Shown piece after piece: positions 1-10,203 of a DNA stretch of 64,000 nucleotides (position 1 is its first letter; every line of letters begins with the position of its first letter). This stretch comes from Aureobasidium sp. EXF-3400 (lineage: Eukaryota > Ascomycota > Dothideomycetes > Dothideales > Saccotheciaceae). Made by a program: the position numbers and the translations under genes. The notes beneath the pieces are model-generated. The model had not been told where the DNA came from. It did no database searches and saw only the letters and a program-made list of their open reading frames with translations. The stretch is taken from positions 1-64,000 of the forward strand of contig SWBL01000129.1 of the NCBI GenBank assembly GCA_024195585.1, in the 5' to 3' direction.

Positions 1-569
1 AGCGATAGTTGTATGGTGAATTTGATAAATCGTTGGAAAATATCGCTCAAGCGAGGATATCGTTGTACGGAGCATTGCTATAGCGAGGTGTTACTGTATG
101 CCTTCAGAAGACTTCCCCGGATGAAAGAATAGTGAAGTCAGCTACCTTCAATACCTTCTTCACAGCAGATAGAGTGAGAGAAGATGCCCGGCCGCTGAGT
201 GCATGGTTACGGATACCGGACTGGCATGGGTGATCATCACCCGGAGTCTTGACCATGTCTCTGCAAAGATCGGAGTTGGAAGTGTACTCAGTCCTGCATA
301 CTAGGGCTATTCGCAAGGACTAGGCGGTAGCGTTACAACACACAGCGGTATAACGTTTATTCGCTATCCCGAGAGGGTCCTTGCCCTATCTATTATGGTT
401 AGCGTCTAGAACGAGGTTACATGACGCGATAGAGGCTCTAGAAATCTATAGCAAGCTTAGTTTCATAAGGAAGAAGTAGGAAAGCTAAGTTTTTTTGTAT
501 TGGCTATACGGTCGGCTGGGCCTGCCTGTACACTTCGTCTCTCTCCAATACCAAGAAACACTTCACTGC
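1..569. other. Left-edge intergenic region
   Basis: I see no convincing gene, RNA or repeat here. The only open frames are under 75 codons and have no coding character. It lies downstream of the minus-strand methyltransferase gene, so part of it is probably that gene's 3' UTR. Confidence 0.5.
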
Positions 570-1544
570 TTACAGAGATGTGACTGTGTCACGGGTGTTC
601 TGAATGTCCTTAGGGCCGGTGCGACAGCAGCCTCCGATCAATCTTGCGCCTTTGGAGAACCATTCTCTGACCAGCTCAGCATGCTCCTTGCCCTCGATAC
701 GTGGACCGTTCCATTTCCGGGCTTCCGCGTTCCAGGTCTCGCCCGAGTTTGGGTACACAATGAGGGGCTTGTCGGTCAGAGGCTTGAGATAATCCAGTGC
801 TGCGGCGACATTCTGCTCGGGGATACAGTTGACGCCAACAGAGACAATTTGGTCACAGGCATTGACCAGTTCGACTACCTCAGACATTGATGAGCCGTCA
901 CTCAGGAGAGATGCATCCGATTCTCTGAGGGTAACACCTAACCAGGCCGGTGTGTTTGGGAAGTCGGTTTCAAGCAGTTGGATCAAAGACTTGATTTCTG
1001 GCAAAGAGGGAATGGTCTCTAGAGCCAGAATATCCACATTGGCTGCCACCAGAGCTTCAATGCGAGGTCTGTGGAAGTCTTTGAATTCATCGTTCGATAG
1101 GTGGTAATCTCCCCTGTATTCGCTTCCATTGGCAAGGAAAGCACCGTAAGGTCCGACACTTCCTGCAACCAAAAGTTTTCTTGGTTGAGCGGAGGGGTTT
1201 TTCTGGTGCTCTTCTTGAAGGACAGTGTCACGAGCTTGTTGGGCGAGCTCTACACTTCGACGGATGAGCTTCTGAGACTGCTCGAGACTCATGCCCAGGT
1301 GCTCAGATAGGCCAAGAGGGGTAGCTTGATAGCTTGCAGTGATGGCAACATCAGCACCAGACTGGAAATAATCAAGATGCACGCCATAGATGGCCTCTGG
1401 TGTTTCTTCCAAAGCTTTAGCAGACCATAACTTTGAGCTGAGATCCAGTCCACGAGTTTCCAATTCTGTAGCGAGGGCACCGTCCAAGATCAAGGCAGGA
1501 GTATCCTTGAGCGACTGTGCCACCGGATCAACGAAAGAAGACAT
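570..1544 (-). CDS. Homocysteine S-methyltransferase
   Basis: This uninterrupted 324-aa frame encodes a cytosolic homocysteine S-methyltransferase of the yeast Mht1/Sam4 and plant HMT type. The family transfers a methyl group from S-methylmethionine or S-adenosylmethionine to homocysteine to form methionine. The N-terminus has the family signature DGALATELE (residues 21-29). The three zinc-binding cysteines are present: Cys240 in GVNC, and Cys306-Cys307 in GGCC near the C-terminus. The length matches the single-domain barrel family, so it is not the cobalamin-dependent MetH type. The ATG is the first in frame and gives a normal N-terminus. It shares a 734-bp divergent promoter region with the reductase on the plus strand. 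The methyl-donor preference cannot be read from sequence. Confidence 0.93.
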   Translation of the reverse strand: MSSFVDPVAQSLKDTPALILDGALATELETRGLDLSSKLWSAKALEETPEAIYGVHLDYFQSGADVAITASYQATPLGLSEHLGMSLEQSQKLIRRSVELAQQARDTVLQEEHQKNPSAQPRKLLVAGSVGPYGAFLANGSEYRGDYHLSNDEFKDFHRPRIEALVAANVDILALETIPSLPEIKSLIQLLETDFPNTPAWLGVTLRESDASLLSDGSSMSEVVELVNACDQIVSVGVNCIPEQNVAAALDYLKPLTDKPLIVYPNSGETWNAEARKWNGPRIEGKEHAELVREWFSKGARLIGGCCRTGPKDIQNTRDTVTSL

Positions 1545-2278
1545 GTCGAGTCCAATTGGCTATCCGTCGGATATGAGATCCCGTATAGTCGATGTGTGGA
1601 ATGATGTCGGTCAAGAAAGTGGTTCTGGAAGCATTTTCGAAAGATTCGCATGTCTGTCTAGATATGGAGATTATAAGCGAGTGCGAACTCAAAGAAGAAC
1701 AGCCGACGAAAAATAGTATGGATGTTGTCAGATCGACACCAGTTCTGACATAATATGATGGATAAGCTCTAGCAATTCGTAATGTCAATGATACTCCATA
1801 ATGCTATACCTACTTCGTTTGCAGGTCGTTCACGGCAATAGAGGTGAAAGCAGGGTGAGTTCACGCCAGGGTGGTTGCTTGACGTGCTCGGTACGACTTC
1901 GCAGAAAGACCGAGGCTTATCGATAATCGCTCATAGCGAGACCCTGAGAAGAGAAGAAGATTCGCCTTCTCTCTGCTTCGAAAGATTGACATGACACAAC
2001 ACAGTCAGGATTACAAAGCAGTCGAATCAGAATGCGAGATCAAGCGAGCTACTTTCGGTGAGATCGAGGGCCCCATTCGGAGGGGACAATGAAACCCCTC
2101 ATAGCGCCTCGGTAAGCCTGAGTCTTCTGCTTTATAAGCTCCTCTAGGTGGCCTTGCTGGCCGTTTCGTCATATTGACTGAGCTCCCCTCTTATTAGGAA
2201 GTACTTCCCTCATCTTCTTTCCTTCTATCCTCTCCTCCCGTCATATCTTCCTCCCACCACACTCCACACACATACACA
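1545..2278. promoter_or_regulatory. Divergent promoter region
   Basis: This 734-bp stretch separates two genes that are transcribed outward. The last 100 bp before the reductase ATG is a pyrimidine-rich tract (CT-rich leader) common in highly expressed fungal genes. No other gene or specific factor site was recognised. Confidence 0.5.
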
Positions 2279-3331
2279 ATGGTTCAGAACAAGGCTTTGA
2301 TCTTCAAGAAGGTCCCCCAGGGCCTCCCTGTGCCCGGTGAGCACTTGACTATCGAGTCGAGCGACTTCGATGTCGAGCAGGCACCTCCTCAAGGTGGTTT
2401 CACCGTCAAGAACCACTACATCAGCTTCGACCCTTACCAGCGTGGCCGCATGCGTGACGCCAACACAAAGTCCTACTCCCCTCCCTTCGCTCTCGACAAG
2501 CCCATCACCAACTCTGGTATCTCGACCGTTCTCAAGTCCGACAACGACAAGTTCAAGGCCGGTGATGTCGTTGTTATGATGCAGGATACTGCCGAGTACA
2601 GCGTCGTCTCCAAGGACCAGGCTGCCTCTGCTCGCAAGCTCGAGAACCCCTACAACCTCGACCCCAAGCTCTTCGTCGGTGCCCTCGGCATGCCCGGTCT
2701 TACCGCCTACTCGAGCTTCTACGCCATTGGTGAGCCCAAGAAGGGTGAGACCATCTTCATCAGCGCTGCCTCTGGCGCCGTCGGCCAGCTCGTTGGCCAG
2801 CTCGCCAAGCACGAGGGCCTGAAGGTCATCGGTTCCGTCGGTGACGACAAGAAGAAGGACTACATCACCAACGACCTTGGCTTCGACGGTGCCTTCAACT
2901 ACAAGAACGAGAAGCCTGCCGATGCTCTCGCCAGACTTGCTCCCAACGGTATCGACATCTACTACGAGAACGTTGGTGGTGAGCACCTCGAGGCCGCAAT
3001 CAACGCCATGAACAACTTCGGTCGCATCATCTGCTGCGGCATGATCTCACAATACAACACTGCTCCCGGCGAGCAGTATCCTATCCGCAACCTCATGCAG
3101 ATCGTCGCAAAGCGCCTGAAGCTCCAAGGCTTCATTGTCGGTGACGATGGCATGGGTCCCAAGTACTTCGTCGACCACCAGAAGAACGTCCAGAAGTGGA
3201 TCCACGAGGGCACCTACAAGCCCCAGTTCAGTGTCACCGAGGGCATTGACCACGCTGCTGAGGGTCTTCTTGGCCTGTTCTCGGGCAAGAACTTCGGCAA
3301 GGCCGTTTTGGAGATTTCTAAGCTCCAATAG
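2279..3331 (+). CDS. Zinc-independent MDR reductase (alkenal/leukotriene B4 12-dehydrogenase type)
   Basis: The single-exon product is 350 aa and belongs to the medium-chain dehydrogenase/reductase family. It matches the zinc-independent NADPH-dependent alkenal/one oxidoreductase group (prostaglandin reductase/LTB4DH-like). The nucleotide-binding loop AASGAVG lies at residues 163-169, followed by GSVGDDKKK, whose lysines suit the NADP phosphate. The zinc-ligand Cys/His pattern of alcohol dehydrogenases is missing. Family members reduce the double bond of alpha,beta-unsaturated aldehydes and ketones, often for detoxification. Codon use is strongly biased to C-ending codons (GTC, CTC, AAG) and the leader is CT-rich, which suggests high expression. 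The physiological substrate is unknown. Confidence 0.9.
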   Translation: MVQNKALIFKKVPQGLPVPGEHLTIESSDFDVEQAPPQGGFTVKNHYISFDPYQRGRMRDANTKSYSPPFALDKPITNSGISTVLKSDNDKFKAGDVVVMMQDTAEYSVVSKDQAASARKLENPYNLDPKLFVGALGMPGLTAYSSFYAIGEPKKGETIFISAASGAVGQLVGQLAKHEGLKVIGSVGDDKKKDYITNDLGFDGAFNYKNEKPADALARLAPNGIDIYYENVGGEHLEAAINAMNNFGRIICCGMISQYNTAPGEQYPIRNLMQIVAKRLKLQGFIVGDDGMGPKYFVDHQKNVQKWIHEGTYKPQFSVTEGIDHAAEGLLGLFSGKNFGKAVLEISKLQ

Positions 3332-3742
3332 ATGTGCTTCAACAAAAGATATGAGACATGACCCATACCCAAAATACATTTTGTACATTCACCTTTGCGT
3401 TTATCTCTTCAATAACTTACCTCCGTCTTTCTCGCGTGACTGTCAGATGTAGTTGTAAATGAACCCTTGAAGTATTGCTACTGGTTTGTGTATGGGTTGT
3501 GGCCATGGTTACAGAATGACAAAACTTCTTCAAGATGATTGCAAGGACAAAGAACTTCGTTGATATGCTGGTGATAAGTTGACAAAAAATAACAAGAACG
3601 CCCCGAACTCCATCCACGTCGTCTGATGATAATGATACTCCTGTTATGCTATGTATGATCATGTTGATCTTCTTCCTATCTGCCCCATTTATCTCTCACG
3701 ACCGAGTGCGTCAAGGTGCTGCCTGAACATTGGTTCCCTAGA
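3332..3742. other. Convergent intergenic region
   Basis: This is the shared 3' region between the reductase (plus) and the kinase (minus). It presumably holds both 3' UTRs, and I see nothing else in it. Confidence 0.5.
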
Positions 3743-4705
3743 CTACTCGATACTCAGATGCTTCATGCTCTCGCCAAGGGAACTTTCTCCCTTGGATCCG
3801 CTGGCGACCTTGTGGATGACAGCTACAGCTCCTTCCTTGTACCAAAGATATCTCTTGCAATCCTGGGCTGAGGGGCGCTTCGAATGATCTTGTGTCAACA
3901 TGGCTTTGATGAGAGGAAGAGCTTGTGCAGGGATATCGCGCAGGGAGGGCTGGACGGAATTGCCAACATTGTTGTTGTGAATCTCTGAGAGAACGACTCC
4001 GAGGGAGTAGATGTCTGCTTTGCTTTCGAAACCGCGAGGGTGGATATCTCCAAGTACCTTGGCAGTCTCGGGAGCTCTGTAGGGTCGAAAGGCTCGTCCG
4101 GACATGGGCTGGTGAAAGACTCCAGGGAAGGCCGGGTCTTCATCATCATCGTCGACAGTTTGGGAGATGCCGAAGTCTGCAAGTTTGAAGAGATAGCATG
4201 GCTTGCGCACTGTGCCGGCGAGGAAGACCAGGATATTGTCAGGCTTGATGTCCCTGTGAACAATTGCTGGGTTCTGAGAGTGGATGTGATGGAGTGCTTC
4301 GATCATCTCGTAGGCCACTCGCTGCGACAGTGCTGCATGATGCTCCTTCGAGACTCTGCGATAGACGTCTTGCAAGTTGCCTTCGGTAGCAAGCTCCAGA
4401 ATCAGAGCTCCGTATCCATCAAAAGTTGCAACGTCCATAAGCTCCATGATGTGAAGGTGGTTGCATCCAACTTGCATGAGTCGTGTGGCCTCTGCACGGA
4501 AGTTGACTTCATTGGACCTTTTGTGGTGGATTCCAGACAGAGAGACAACCTTCATCGCGAAGACCTTGGAATCCTTAGATCTTTTGACCTCGAATACATT
4601 GCCAAAGCCACCTTTGCCGAGAAGCTTGATGATCTTGTATTTGAGCTTGGGATCATTGAACGACTCAACAACAGTGCCTTTCGGGAGCTTGTTGCTGAGA
4701 TCCAT
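3743..4705 (-). CDS. Small Ser/Thr protein kinase
   Basis: The 320-aa product is essentially a bare protein kinase domain. The glycine loop GKGGFG is at residues 30-35, the ATP lysine is Lys52 (FAMKVV), the catalytic loop HRDIKPDN is at 150-157, DFG is at 177-179 and the APE-equivalent is at 211-213. All catalytic residues are present, so activity is expected. An acidic run (about 185-190) sits in the activation segment, between DFG and APE, where it is unusual. No regulatory domain flanks the kinase. The ATG is upstream of a normal kinase N-lobe. I cannot assign an orthologue: it resembles lineage-specific small fungal kinases more than any named conserved family. Confidence 0.88.
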   Translation of the reverse strand: MDLSNKLPKGTVVESFNDPKLKYKIIKLLGKGGFGNVFEVKRSKDSKVFAMKVVSLSGIHHKRSNEVNFRAEATRLMQVGCNHLHIMELMDVATFDGYGALILELATEGNLQDVYRRVSKEHHAALSQRVAYEMIEALHHIHSQNPAIVHRDIKPDNILVFLAGTVRKPCYLFKLADFGISQTVDDDDEDPAFPGVFHQPMSGRAFRPYRAPETAKVLGDIHPRGFESKADIYSLGVVLSEIHNNNVGNSVQPSLRDIPAQALPLIKAMLTQDHSKRPSAQDCKRYLWYKEGAVAVIHKVASGSKGESSLGESMKHLSIE

Positions 4706-5873
4706 TGTATTGCTGGTAGTGTGTATTGATAGCCTCTAGAAGAGCTGGTTTGATGGTCTGCGACCGATCAGAGCTGTTGTGATTAAATGGGAAGCATAGT
4801 GTCATCTTTTGTATCGAAACATCCTCAGGATGGAATTTTCCAGATGCATGCACGCCTTAGACGCTCAAGCTTTGCAACAAAAGTAGTAATATGAAGGCAG
4901 CTCTTCCTGCGACAAGACATGCATGTCTGGTTACAACATTGCAAACTGCTCAAGCACACAGGACCAAGAGTATTGCTCTAGCTTTCGAAACTAGAGGCGT
5001 GCTTCCCAGATCATAAGACAACATTAAGATGAATGGAAGGAAATTCAGACATCAGGTAGACAGAGAGGAGACTCAGCGCAAGAATTAGAACTTGTGAAGA
5101 CATCGCCAAAACACTGTCTTAATTGGACAGTCGCCGCTGGTGGAAGACTGAGTGTTGCGATGCTCTTGGTATAGTCTTCTCGTTGGAGGCGTCCCATAGG
5201 TTCCCGTGTTGATGTATCGTTTGTGTCGCTTCTAGAAAGTGTGCTGGCATCATACGAACAATGCTCAAGAGTATGAGACGTGCGAAAGCCTAGCTGAGCT
5301 CATCATCTGTGAAGTTACAAGGAAGTGTGTTCGAGCTCAGGATTGTGAACTCTGGCAATCAACGAGTTTCATTGGCATCGTATGGTCTACTCGCGAGGAT
5401 TCCTCGCTCTCAATGTGCATCTTACTTGGCTACCAGACAAGTGGCCATAACATGAACCGGCAAAGATTTTGACATCGGACATTTGATTGTCTCGACATTC
5501 GCCTTTTGAATGGGTTAGAGAGATATGCACGTGTAGGAATAAGGAAGGTGAACCTCGGTCCATCGACGATGTTGAGGAAACGGGGCACACGCTTGGCGCC
5601 CCCGCCTGCAACGGTTCAGTTCATCACTTCCCCAACATTCGATTACTGATCTCCTCCTTCTTTCCTACCATCGAAAGCCTAATTTATCAATCGCAGCGAA
5701 CATCTTCGTATTATCGCCGAAGCTCACAATTTTGAGTGCGAAAAGTGGTTGTCGGTCGGTTTTACAGCAAGAGCGACTCAGACCTGACAGGATTTGACGC
5801 CGCTTCGAGGCTTCAGCGAAGACCCAACCCTGAACCACTCGCCTAAGTTGGCTGACCAGGGTGCGACGCGAGC
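4706..5873. promoter_or_regulatory. Divergent intergenic region (kinase / bZIP)
   Basis: This 1,168-bp stretch between the start codons of two outward genes has only short, unconvincing frames. No recognisable TATA box or binding site could be defended. Confidence 0.45.
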
Positions 5874-7669
5874 ATGTCAGCAAATCAGATCGTTTCAGCT
5901 CCGCTTGAGAAGAAAAATAAACTGAAGCGAGCGAGGAATGAGTCTGACTCCAACAATGATGAAAGCAAGAAAAGAGGAAGACCTCGATTAGATACGCAGG
6001 ACGAGTCGACTGCAGATGTAAGTAGCTTTAGTCTTCCTTTGTTGTTCAAAAGACAAAATCAGAAAAAACCAAAGACGAGAAAGAGGCGATAAAGGAAAAG
6101 GGGAATGAGTTCGAGATTCCAGATCAAGTGGTCGTGCCGTTCACACGACATTGCCACCCTCTCATACCACCAACATGCTGACTTTGACAGAAACGGAGGT
6201 CGCAGATCCGTCTGGCTCAAAGGGCATACCGACAAAGAAAGGAGGACACCATTGCTGAACTCCGTAACCAAGTCGCAGAACTTCAGTCTACCATCGAGTC
6301 GATGAACCAGACTTTCAATAACTTTTCCGAAAGATGTTCTGCGACCAACGCCCCGCCTCCTATGCTGGCAGAGCTACAGAACCTCGTTCAGAAGTACTCT
6401 GCTGGTCAGAGTCGAGTTGACTCGCTGAGTTTGAGTGAATCTCCAGCGAAAAGTCCTTTTGGGATCGGAACCACGGCATGTTCGAGCTTCGAAGAGAAGG
6501 GAACAACCGTTAAAACGGACACAAACAACATCTCGCCTCGCACTGCGGTCGAGCAGGGCACATTTAGCCCGCTCACTACCTCGGTTGATGCGATAGACCT
6601 TTCAGAGCATGCTGAGAGCAATCAAGTCTCAATGGTTACGCTACGGTCGCTTGGAATCCCAGCTAGCTACAGCTCTTTTGAGAGGACATTCGCTCGGAGG
6701 CTTCATCGAGCGAGCTGTGAATATGCCTATCGACTTGCTTGCGACCCCCCTCGAGCTCCCGTGAACTTCAACAACGTGTTCAGGCTGACCCTCAGAGCCG
6801 CTGGCAGCATCGAGCGAGTCAAGTATAGTCTGGAGTCAACTTTGAGTCGAAGCACAAAAGAGCCGTTGTCTAACTGGGGCGTAACATATATTCATGTCGG
6901 TGGTGCCGGCACTCACTACCCCAGGCCACCCGAAGAAGGCGGTCTCAGTTACCAGTCGCCAAGCTCGTGGGCCGTAACCACCGTCGGTCCGCACAAGATT
7001 GGCGGGTCTACCATTGAAGAAGCTATGACGGCAGAAATGTTGCTGCGAGGAGTCATAGGCATGGAAGGGTCTTTCTATGATGCATATGATGTTGAAGGTT
7101 ACTTGGCCGAGAGAGGCATACGTTTGGATCCCAGTGCAGCTTACGCCCAGATCGAGTTGCCAGACGATGGCTCTTTCAGCCCAAAATCCTCTGCGGCATC
7201 GTCCCCTATGGACCCGACTACTGCGTACGGGAACAAGTTGGCAGCCTCAGGGCCCGTCACTCGTCCGAATCATTCTGCGTATTATCCTGGTCTCCCCTAC
7301 ACAGGATACATGCCTTCAGCTCTGGACACTGTTCCCCACAGGAGGTCTTACACCGAGGCACAAACACAATTCGTACCGCAGATTGATCAGCGAAGATCGA
7401 CGGCTCCCTCTGTCGGCCAAACGTACGGGACTACGACTGATAACATGTATGCATATGCCTTCCAACCAGTAAAAAAGGTTCGCCTCACTATCGATGTTGG
7501 AAGATTTGTCGAGGGTAAGAATGATCACCGTCTTCCTTAGTCCAGACGATATATGCTAACAAGAAACACAGAGATGAGTTTAGCAGGTACATGTTTGATG
7601 CGAGCACCAGGATACCGCCGCAAGGATGTGGATATTGCTCTGCGAAAATCAGTGGTTTCAGCGCACTAA
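5874..7669 (+). CDS. Fungal bZIP transcription factor with altered basic region
   Basis: Three exons read by eye (5874-6017, 6191-7514, 7572-7669) give 521 aa. The basic region begins at residue 49 (KRRSQIRLAQRAYRQRKE), and a short zipper with Leu spacing follows (about 67-90). Compared with Pap1/Yap1-type regions, the DNA-contacting Asn is Ile54 and the first core Ala is Leu56; AQRAYR is kept. A KKRGRPR stretch upstream is a likely nuclear signal or AT-hook-like motif. The long Ser/Pro/Tyr-rich middle is typical of an activation region. The C-terminal exon (CLMRAPGYRRKDVD) restores a sequence pattern I remember from related fungal bZIPs. The first intron is long (173 nt), and the shorter 45-nt acceptor would lead straight into a stop. 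The target genes are unknown. Confidence 0.82.
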
Positions 7670-8042
7670 AGGTCCAGTCTAGTTGGACTGTTATCAAGAT
7701 TGAACAATGAACTGAAATTGCTTGTAACTAAGATGCGACCACAAATGTAATCGTGGGTCAACATATATCATGTCTCCAGCTCTCGAGCACGAGGACAGTG
7801 AGAGGAGAGGAACCATGGCCGAGAAAAGGTGCATCATGCAAGAGCGGAAGTGGGAAGATCATTGCGGGGTTTCGGAAGCAACAGCTACAACCCCTCATTC
7901 ACCAGTACCACATTACGACATATAATAGGCAAAGGCAAGCTCGATCGAGACTTCTCAATTGTTCTTTCATTTGAGCTCGGTAAACAACTGCCCAAGCACT
8001 ACAAACTACACTCGCCAGGAACAAATCCTCCACGAGAAAACA
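7670..8042. other. Intergenic region upstream of SDR gene
   Basis: This 373-bp stretch should hold the bZIP 3' UTR and the SDR promoter. An in-frame ATG at 7959 would add 28 residues to the SDR, but those residues do not resemble the family. No other feature was recognised. Confidence 0.4.
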
Positions 8043-8881
8043 ATGTCTTCATCCTCGGAATCATCACTCGGACGCCTAAAGGGAAAGGTCGCCATCGTCA
8101 CTGGAGGAGCCAGTCCCCTAGGTTTTGGCTTTGCGATAACCCGTCGCTTCGTTGAAGAAGGTGCAAAGGTCATAATTGGAGATTTGGATGGCTCTGGCGC
8201 CGAAAGCGTCGCCTCCTCCCTCTCGTCACCAAATGTCAGAGGTGTAGCCATGGACGTCTGCAAGCACGAAGACTGGGAAAGAGTTGTGGAAACGGCAATC
8301 AAAGAGTTTGGTGGGCTGGACATTGTTGTCAACAATGCTGGAACGACGTATAGGAACAAGCCCACTGCAGAAGTTACAGAAGACGAGTTCGAGAGGGTCA
8401 TGAGCGTCAATGTCAAGAGTATCTTTTGGAGTGTAAAGACGGTTGTTCCGCAGATGCAGAAGCAAGGAAGGGGTGGAAGTATCATCAACATCTCGAGCAG
8501 TGGGAGCATACGACCACGACCTGGATTGGTGTGGTATAACGCCAGCAAGGGGGCGGTATCGAATGTGAGTCTTGTCAATGCACGACTATGGCGAATTGGC
8601 TGACTTGTTTACAGGCGACTATGGCGTTGGCTGCCGAGTATGGAGCAGACCAGATAAGAGTCAACGCGATTGCTCCGCTGCTGTCTGCCACAGGTCTATT
8701 TGAGGCGTTCGTAGGAGTCAAGGACACGCAGGAGAACAGAGACAAGTTTGCAGCGTCAATCCCACTGGGCCGGTTGACTGACCCGTTGGATATTGGGAAT
8801 GCATGCGTGTTCCTGGCGTCGGACGAGGGCAAGTTCGTGACGGGCACCAACTTTAGTGTTGATGGAGGCAGACACATTTGA
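8043..8881 (+). CDS. Short-chain dehydrogenase/reductase (classical SDR)
   Basis: Two exons (8043-8564, 8615-8881) separated by a 50-nt intron encode 262 aa, the normal size for a classical SDR. The cofactor motif TGGASPLG is at residues 20-27, NNAG at 97-100, the structural Asn is Asn123, and the active site is Ser151-153 with Tyr165 and Lys169 (YNASK). An acidic residue after strand beta-2 (Asp48 in GDLDG) favours NAD(H) over NADP(H). The C-terminus follows the 3-oxoacyl-reductase-like pattern (GRLTDPLDIGNACVFLAS, then a final VDGGRHI). The substrate cannot be predicted. I chose the second in-frame ATG because the fold begins there. It converges on the DUF4202 gene with only 27 bp between stops. 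Confidence 0.9.
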
Positions 8882-8908
8882 GGCGTTGACCATGTGTAGC
8901 TCAAGAAC

Positions 8909-9496
8909 TCAAGCGGCCAAGGCCTTCTCAACCAACTCTTGACATCTTTGAGACATGTGCAGCTCGAGAGCCATCTTGTGACCCTCGGGGCTCATCTTGA
9001 CCCAGGTCTTTTGCAAAATCTTGATGATCTTGTCTTCGTCAAGCGTCTTCTCAAAGGCTTCGAACTGGTCGTCAAGAAAGACGAGGCAGGCGATGTCCTC
9101 TAGAGCCTGCGTGTCCTTGTCTCCCTCGCGCAAGCCTTGCTTCTCGATGAGAGCCTTTGTCTTTTGAATGTCTTCGGGGCTGAAGCCACACTCTTCCATG
9201 ATGGGAGCAACCAACTGAGCCTGTCTCTTCTTGAGAAAGGTTCTCCAGCTGTGGTATCCGATGCGGGTCATGGGATACGAGTCTCTTGGGACTTCCCAGC
9301 GGCGGAAGTGCTGTGCACGAATGGCGACCTTGAGAGGGTCCGAGGCATCGGGCGAGCGTCGCTCGAGATAGCGCGTCATCTGGCGGGCATAGTGAAGCTC
9401 GTACGGCACTTCCTGTCCGTCAATTGTGACCTTCTTGGGGTCTTCGGCGTGGGCCTCGTCGATGAGCTGAAGCGCTTTCTCTAGTTGAGGAGCCAT
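8909..9496 (-). CDS. DUF4202 family protein
   Basis: This single-exon 195-aa protein begins MAPQLEKALQLIDEAHAEDP and matches the DUF4202 family as I remember it. It is a small, soluble, mainly alpha-helical protein found in many fungi and bacteria, sometimes annotated as glutamyl-tRNA synthetase-related without functional proof. Motifs visible are ELHYARQMTRYLERRSPDA and a central HFRRWEVPRDSYP. An upstream in-frame ATG at 9541 would add 15 residues (MVTIHTATRDPTNLT); the inner start is preferred because family members begin near it. There is no signal peptide or membrane segment. The function is unknown. Confidence 0.85.
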   Translation of the reverse strand: MAPQLEKALQLIDEAHAEDPKKVTIDGQEVPYELHYARQMTRYLERRSPDASDPLKVAIRAQHFRRWEVPRDSYPMTRIGYHSWRTFLKKRQAQLVAPIMEECGFSPEDIQKTKALIEKQGLREGDKDTQALEDIACLVFLDDQFEAFEKTLDEDKIIKILQKTWVKMSPEGHKMALELHMSQRCQELVEKALAA

Positions 9497-10203
9497 TGTT
9501 AGGTTCGTTGGGTCCCGTGTGGCAGTGTGTATGGTCACCAAGACTCGAGAGCAGCAATCGTCCGTCCCTCGCGAAGTCGGAAGACCGCTTGCTTACCATC
9601 CAGCCTAAACCGCAAAGGGCTATTGAATGCGGCCTTGGCATATTGCATCTTTCTCGACATCGTGTCCAATAATGACGTCTCATGTTCTGTTCCGCCACTC
9701 ATGTCCGCAACATCTCTGTAGAGAGGTCATGTTGTATATCGCGCGAATGAGTCGTTGGTCTGGGTAGCACGACTAGGGAGAGCGTATGTGTCGGCAGTCT
9801 GTCAACCGTCCATCCGACCATATCTCAGCCATCCACAAGTCGTGGAAACCAGGAGGCCAAGGTAAGTAGAACCGTTGTTTCGGCTCTTCTTTAGCTTTCT
9901 CTTTTCCTTTTACATAATGATGTCAAAAACGCCTATTGCTTTGCCGCATTCAACTTCTTGTTCAACTGTCAGAGCCTCATCTCTTATACAAACCATCGCA
10001 TAACCGCTTCGTTTTCAGGCCCACCCATCCAAGCATTCTCTTGAGCTGTGGTTTTGAAATACTTCCAAGGCCCACTTCCTTGTCCAGGAGCTTGTTTTCA
10101 CTCTCCTTCTGTTGCTACGAAATCTAGTGCCGCTTGGTTCCTTCGTTTCTCCATTTCTAGACCACTTGCTTTACTTTCCTTGTATTCATATCCGCCACAT
10201 GAC
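9497..10203. promoter_or_regulatory. Divergent intergenic region (DUF4202 / MFS)
   Basis: This 707-bp stretch lies between two outward genes. The 300 bp before the transporter ATG is pyrimidine-rich. No specific factor site or additional gene was recognised. Confidence 0.4.

Noticed and set aside
2225..2986. 253-codon minus-strand frame
   Set aside because: Antisense shadow of the strongly biased MDR reductase gene; Val/Leu/Asp-rich composition is typical of such shadows.
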